Source: Amoebophrya sp. A120 (Eukaryota > Sar > Dinophyceae > Syndiniales > Amoebophryaceae). From it: 64,000 nucleotides of DNA. Position 1 is the stretch's first letter. Each line of letters begins with the position of its first letter. The stretch lies in the NCBI GenBank assembly GCA_905178155.1, contig CAJINV010000023.1:393610-457609 (forward strand). The letters are read 5' to 3'. The translations under genes and the position numbers were made by a program. The notes under the pieces were generated by a model, which saw only the letters and a program-made list of their open reading frames with translations, did not search any database and was not told where the DNA came from. Shown here piece after piece: positions 63,201-64,000 of this stretch.

Positions 63201-63890
63201 CGAAGCCCTCAAAAAGTCTGTGATGCTAGGGCATGCATCACAGACATCGTGGCCCATGCAAAACGTGCATGACAAGTTTCAGAATCTTCCAGACCCAGAC
63301 ATTTTTACATTTGATAGGGGGGAGTGTGTGATCTGGCGTTGTTTTGGAGCCGGGAATATCCTGTGCAAAAGTATAATCTGATACTCGTAGTAATTGTAGG
63401 GATGCATGACAAATCTTTTTCTTTAGGTAAATCCGCATTACAAATTTCATTTGTCATGCGGAGGAAATTTGTCATGCATTTATACGAGTTGTATCGGACA
63501 CTTTTGCAATGCATAGGGAACTCTCTTGGAGGTTTCAGGCAGACAAGTATTCCGCCTGGCAGGGCATTTTTTGCGCGATCTTTCTGGAATCAGTGACCAA
63601 CCTGATTCTGCAGTGGGGAGATATGGGGAGAAAAAAGTTTGTCACAGTCACTAACTTGGAAACAACTTGGAACTTTTGCATTACAAATTTTTAGCATCAC
63701 AGGTTTTCCTTGTATTGCAAAAACACGGAGTGAAATCCCGTGTGCAGTTTGGCTGTGATGCATGTTTACGCATGACAGGCATTTTTTTGTATTGCAAAAA
63801 TGCCCATGAGTGATCGTGACGAACTTTTTTCTTTTGATAGGAGATCCCGAGGTGGTCGGAACTGCCACCGAGGATGAGCTGCTGGTATCA
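60253..63890 (+). CDS. Cas1p/CASD1-like polytopic O-acetyltransferase, 3' truncated by the window
   Basis: Exons: 60253-60278, 60546-61023, 61248-61310, 61639-61707, 61994-62116, 62384-62423, 62644-62684, 63033-63054, 63322-63356, 63521-63621, 63845-63890, continuing beyond the window. The 1044 nt seen encode 348 residues in one frame. Hallmarks of the Cas1p acyltransferase domain (PF07779): LCREQTEEWKGWMQWVF, ILYHYYRA, YNEIRVFVSCYVWLTGFGNY, KDFSLKRVLLMLVRINWLP, YYVVPLHT, and WRFQADKYSAWQGIFCA. Several hydrophobic helices fit a multi-pass Golgi membrane protein. In other eukaryotes this family O-acetylates glycans: sialic acid for CASD1, glucuronoxylomannan for fungal Cas1p. The usual luminal GDSL-type domain is not seen upstream. 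One exon is only 22 nt. Start taken as the ATG at 60253 but uncertain. Confidence 0.87.
60279..60540. mobile_element. Introner, family A
   Basis: 262 bp, right end CAATCCATG. TSD aaaat at 60274-60278 and 60541-60545. Confidence 0.87.
61024..61242. mobile_element. Introner, family C
   Basis: 219 bp. TSD cgaaa/caaaa at 61019-61023 and 61243-61247. Joins YFSKTK to DFSLKRVLL, a Cas1 signature. Confidence 0.9.
61311..61633. mobile_element. Introner, family D
   Basis: 323 bp. TSD tcctg at 61306-61310 and 61634-61638. Confidence 0.9.
61708..61988. mobile_element. Introner, family F
   Basis: 281 bp, starts TATCCTATGTAAAAACGTCC, ends CACAAAATA. TSD acacc at 61703-61707 and 61989-61993. Confidence 0.88.
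62117..62378. mobile_element. Introner, family A
   Basis: 262 bp. TSD gcact at 62112-62116 and 62379-62383. Confidence 0.92.
62424..62639. mobile_element. Introner, family C
   Basis: 216 bp. Flanked by runs of a (62419-62423, 62640-62643), so the exact TSD edge is ambiguous. Confidence 0.85.
62685..63027. mobile_element. Introner, family D
   Basis: 343 bp, starts TATTGTGAGGAAAAATTATC, ends TCGCAATA. TSD tactg/cactg at 62680-62684 and 63028-63032. Its left tip is identical to the family F element at 7298. Confidence 0.87.
63055..63316. mobile_element. Introner, family A
   Basis: 262 bp. TSD ggggg at 63050-63054 and 63317-63321. Confidence 0.9.
63357..63515. mobile_element. Introner, family B
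   Basis: 159 bp. TSD gggaa at 63352-63356 and 63516-63520. Confidence 0.9.
63622..63839. mobile_element. Introner, family C
   Basis: 218 bp, core GAGAAAAAAGTTTGTCACAG; sister of 27132-27337. TSD ggaga at 63617-63621 and 63840-63844. Confidence 0.9.
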
Positions 63891-64000
63891 TATCCTGTGC
63901 AAAAGTATCGTATTCGTATAAATGCATTACAAATTTCCTCAGCATGAGAAATGAAATTTGTAATGCAGATTTGCCTTGGGAACAAGATTTGTCTTGCAAG
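63891..64000. mobile_element. Introner, family B, cut by the window end
   Basis: Starts TATCCTGTGCAAAAGTATCG after tatca (63886-63890). The right end lies outside the window. Confidence 0.85.

Noticed and set aside
2014-63316. Repeats at regular intervals as a possible CRISPR array
   Set aside because: The repeats are inverted pairs flanking 100-250-bp interiors, scattered in eukaryotic genes, with TSDs; no array spacing.

Overview
ORIGIN. The window is nuclear DNA of an intron-rich protist. I favour an alveolate of the dinoflagellate lineage, with an Amoebophrya-like syndinian parasite as my best guess. From memory, introner elements with terminal inverted repeats and direct repeats have been described there; I could not search to confirm. 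All nine recognisable genes lie on the + strand, as in dinoflagellate one-way gene arrays. I found no rRNA, tRNA, CRISPR array or operon structure.

MAIN RESULT. The genes are cut by about 90 short inserted elements that behave as introns (introners). Almost every element starts TAT, ends ATA, carries terminal inverted repeats (TIRs) and is flanked by a 5-bp target-site duplication (TSD). Removing the element plus one TSD copy restores the reading frame at nearly every site. I name the families: A (about 260 bp, TIR core TGTCTGGGTCTGGAAG); B (about 150-170 bp, TIR core GCAAAAGTATCGTACTCGTA); C (about 210 bp, TIRs with a GAAAAAA core followed by varied 10-mers); D (210-530 bp, CCCCTCCCCATATC core); E (about 245 bp, TCTCAAACGTTACA core); F (about 290 bp, GTCCCCACC core); G (about 225 bp, AACTTCCCCTCCCCC core). 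Splice borders are not GT-AG. The interior of every family is loaded with one short motif, TTGT(A/C/G)ATGC, and its reverse complement.

LAYOUT. 1-470: 70-bp repeat and GC-rich leader. 474-15919: giant ankyrin-repeat / Q-rich / AT-hook gene with 16 introners, one of them 4.25 kb and filled by 110-bp and 42-bp satellites. 16566-21507: membrane-anchored class I methyltransferase, with an in-frame TAG. 22055-26499: METTL24-like methyltransferase with 12 introners. 26996-31896: glycosyltransferase-like gene. 31897-33632: no gene seen. 33633-38309: DUF229 (sulfatase-like) gene. 38.3-41.4 kb: jumble of chimeric introners and exon fragments. 41466-46575: large gene, possibly glycosyltransferase-like. 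47026-51233: second glycosyltransferase-like gene. 51233-56150: unknown gene with an internal 1.33-kb tandem duplication. 57299-57852: introner-free paralogue of the end of that gene. 57.85-59.6 kb: GC-rich repeat unit with direct terminal repeats. 60253 to the window end: Cas1p/CASD1-like O-acetyltransferase, 3' truncated.

HOW THE GENES FIT TOGETHER. Seven of the nine genes look like secretory-pathway or Golgi enzymes acting on sugars or methyl/acetyl groups. I infer, without proof, a neighbourhood for surface-glycan modification. The introners are the exciting system: mobile DNA that is silent at protein level because it is removed precisely, with paralogue pairs here that show sites with and without the insertion.
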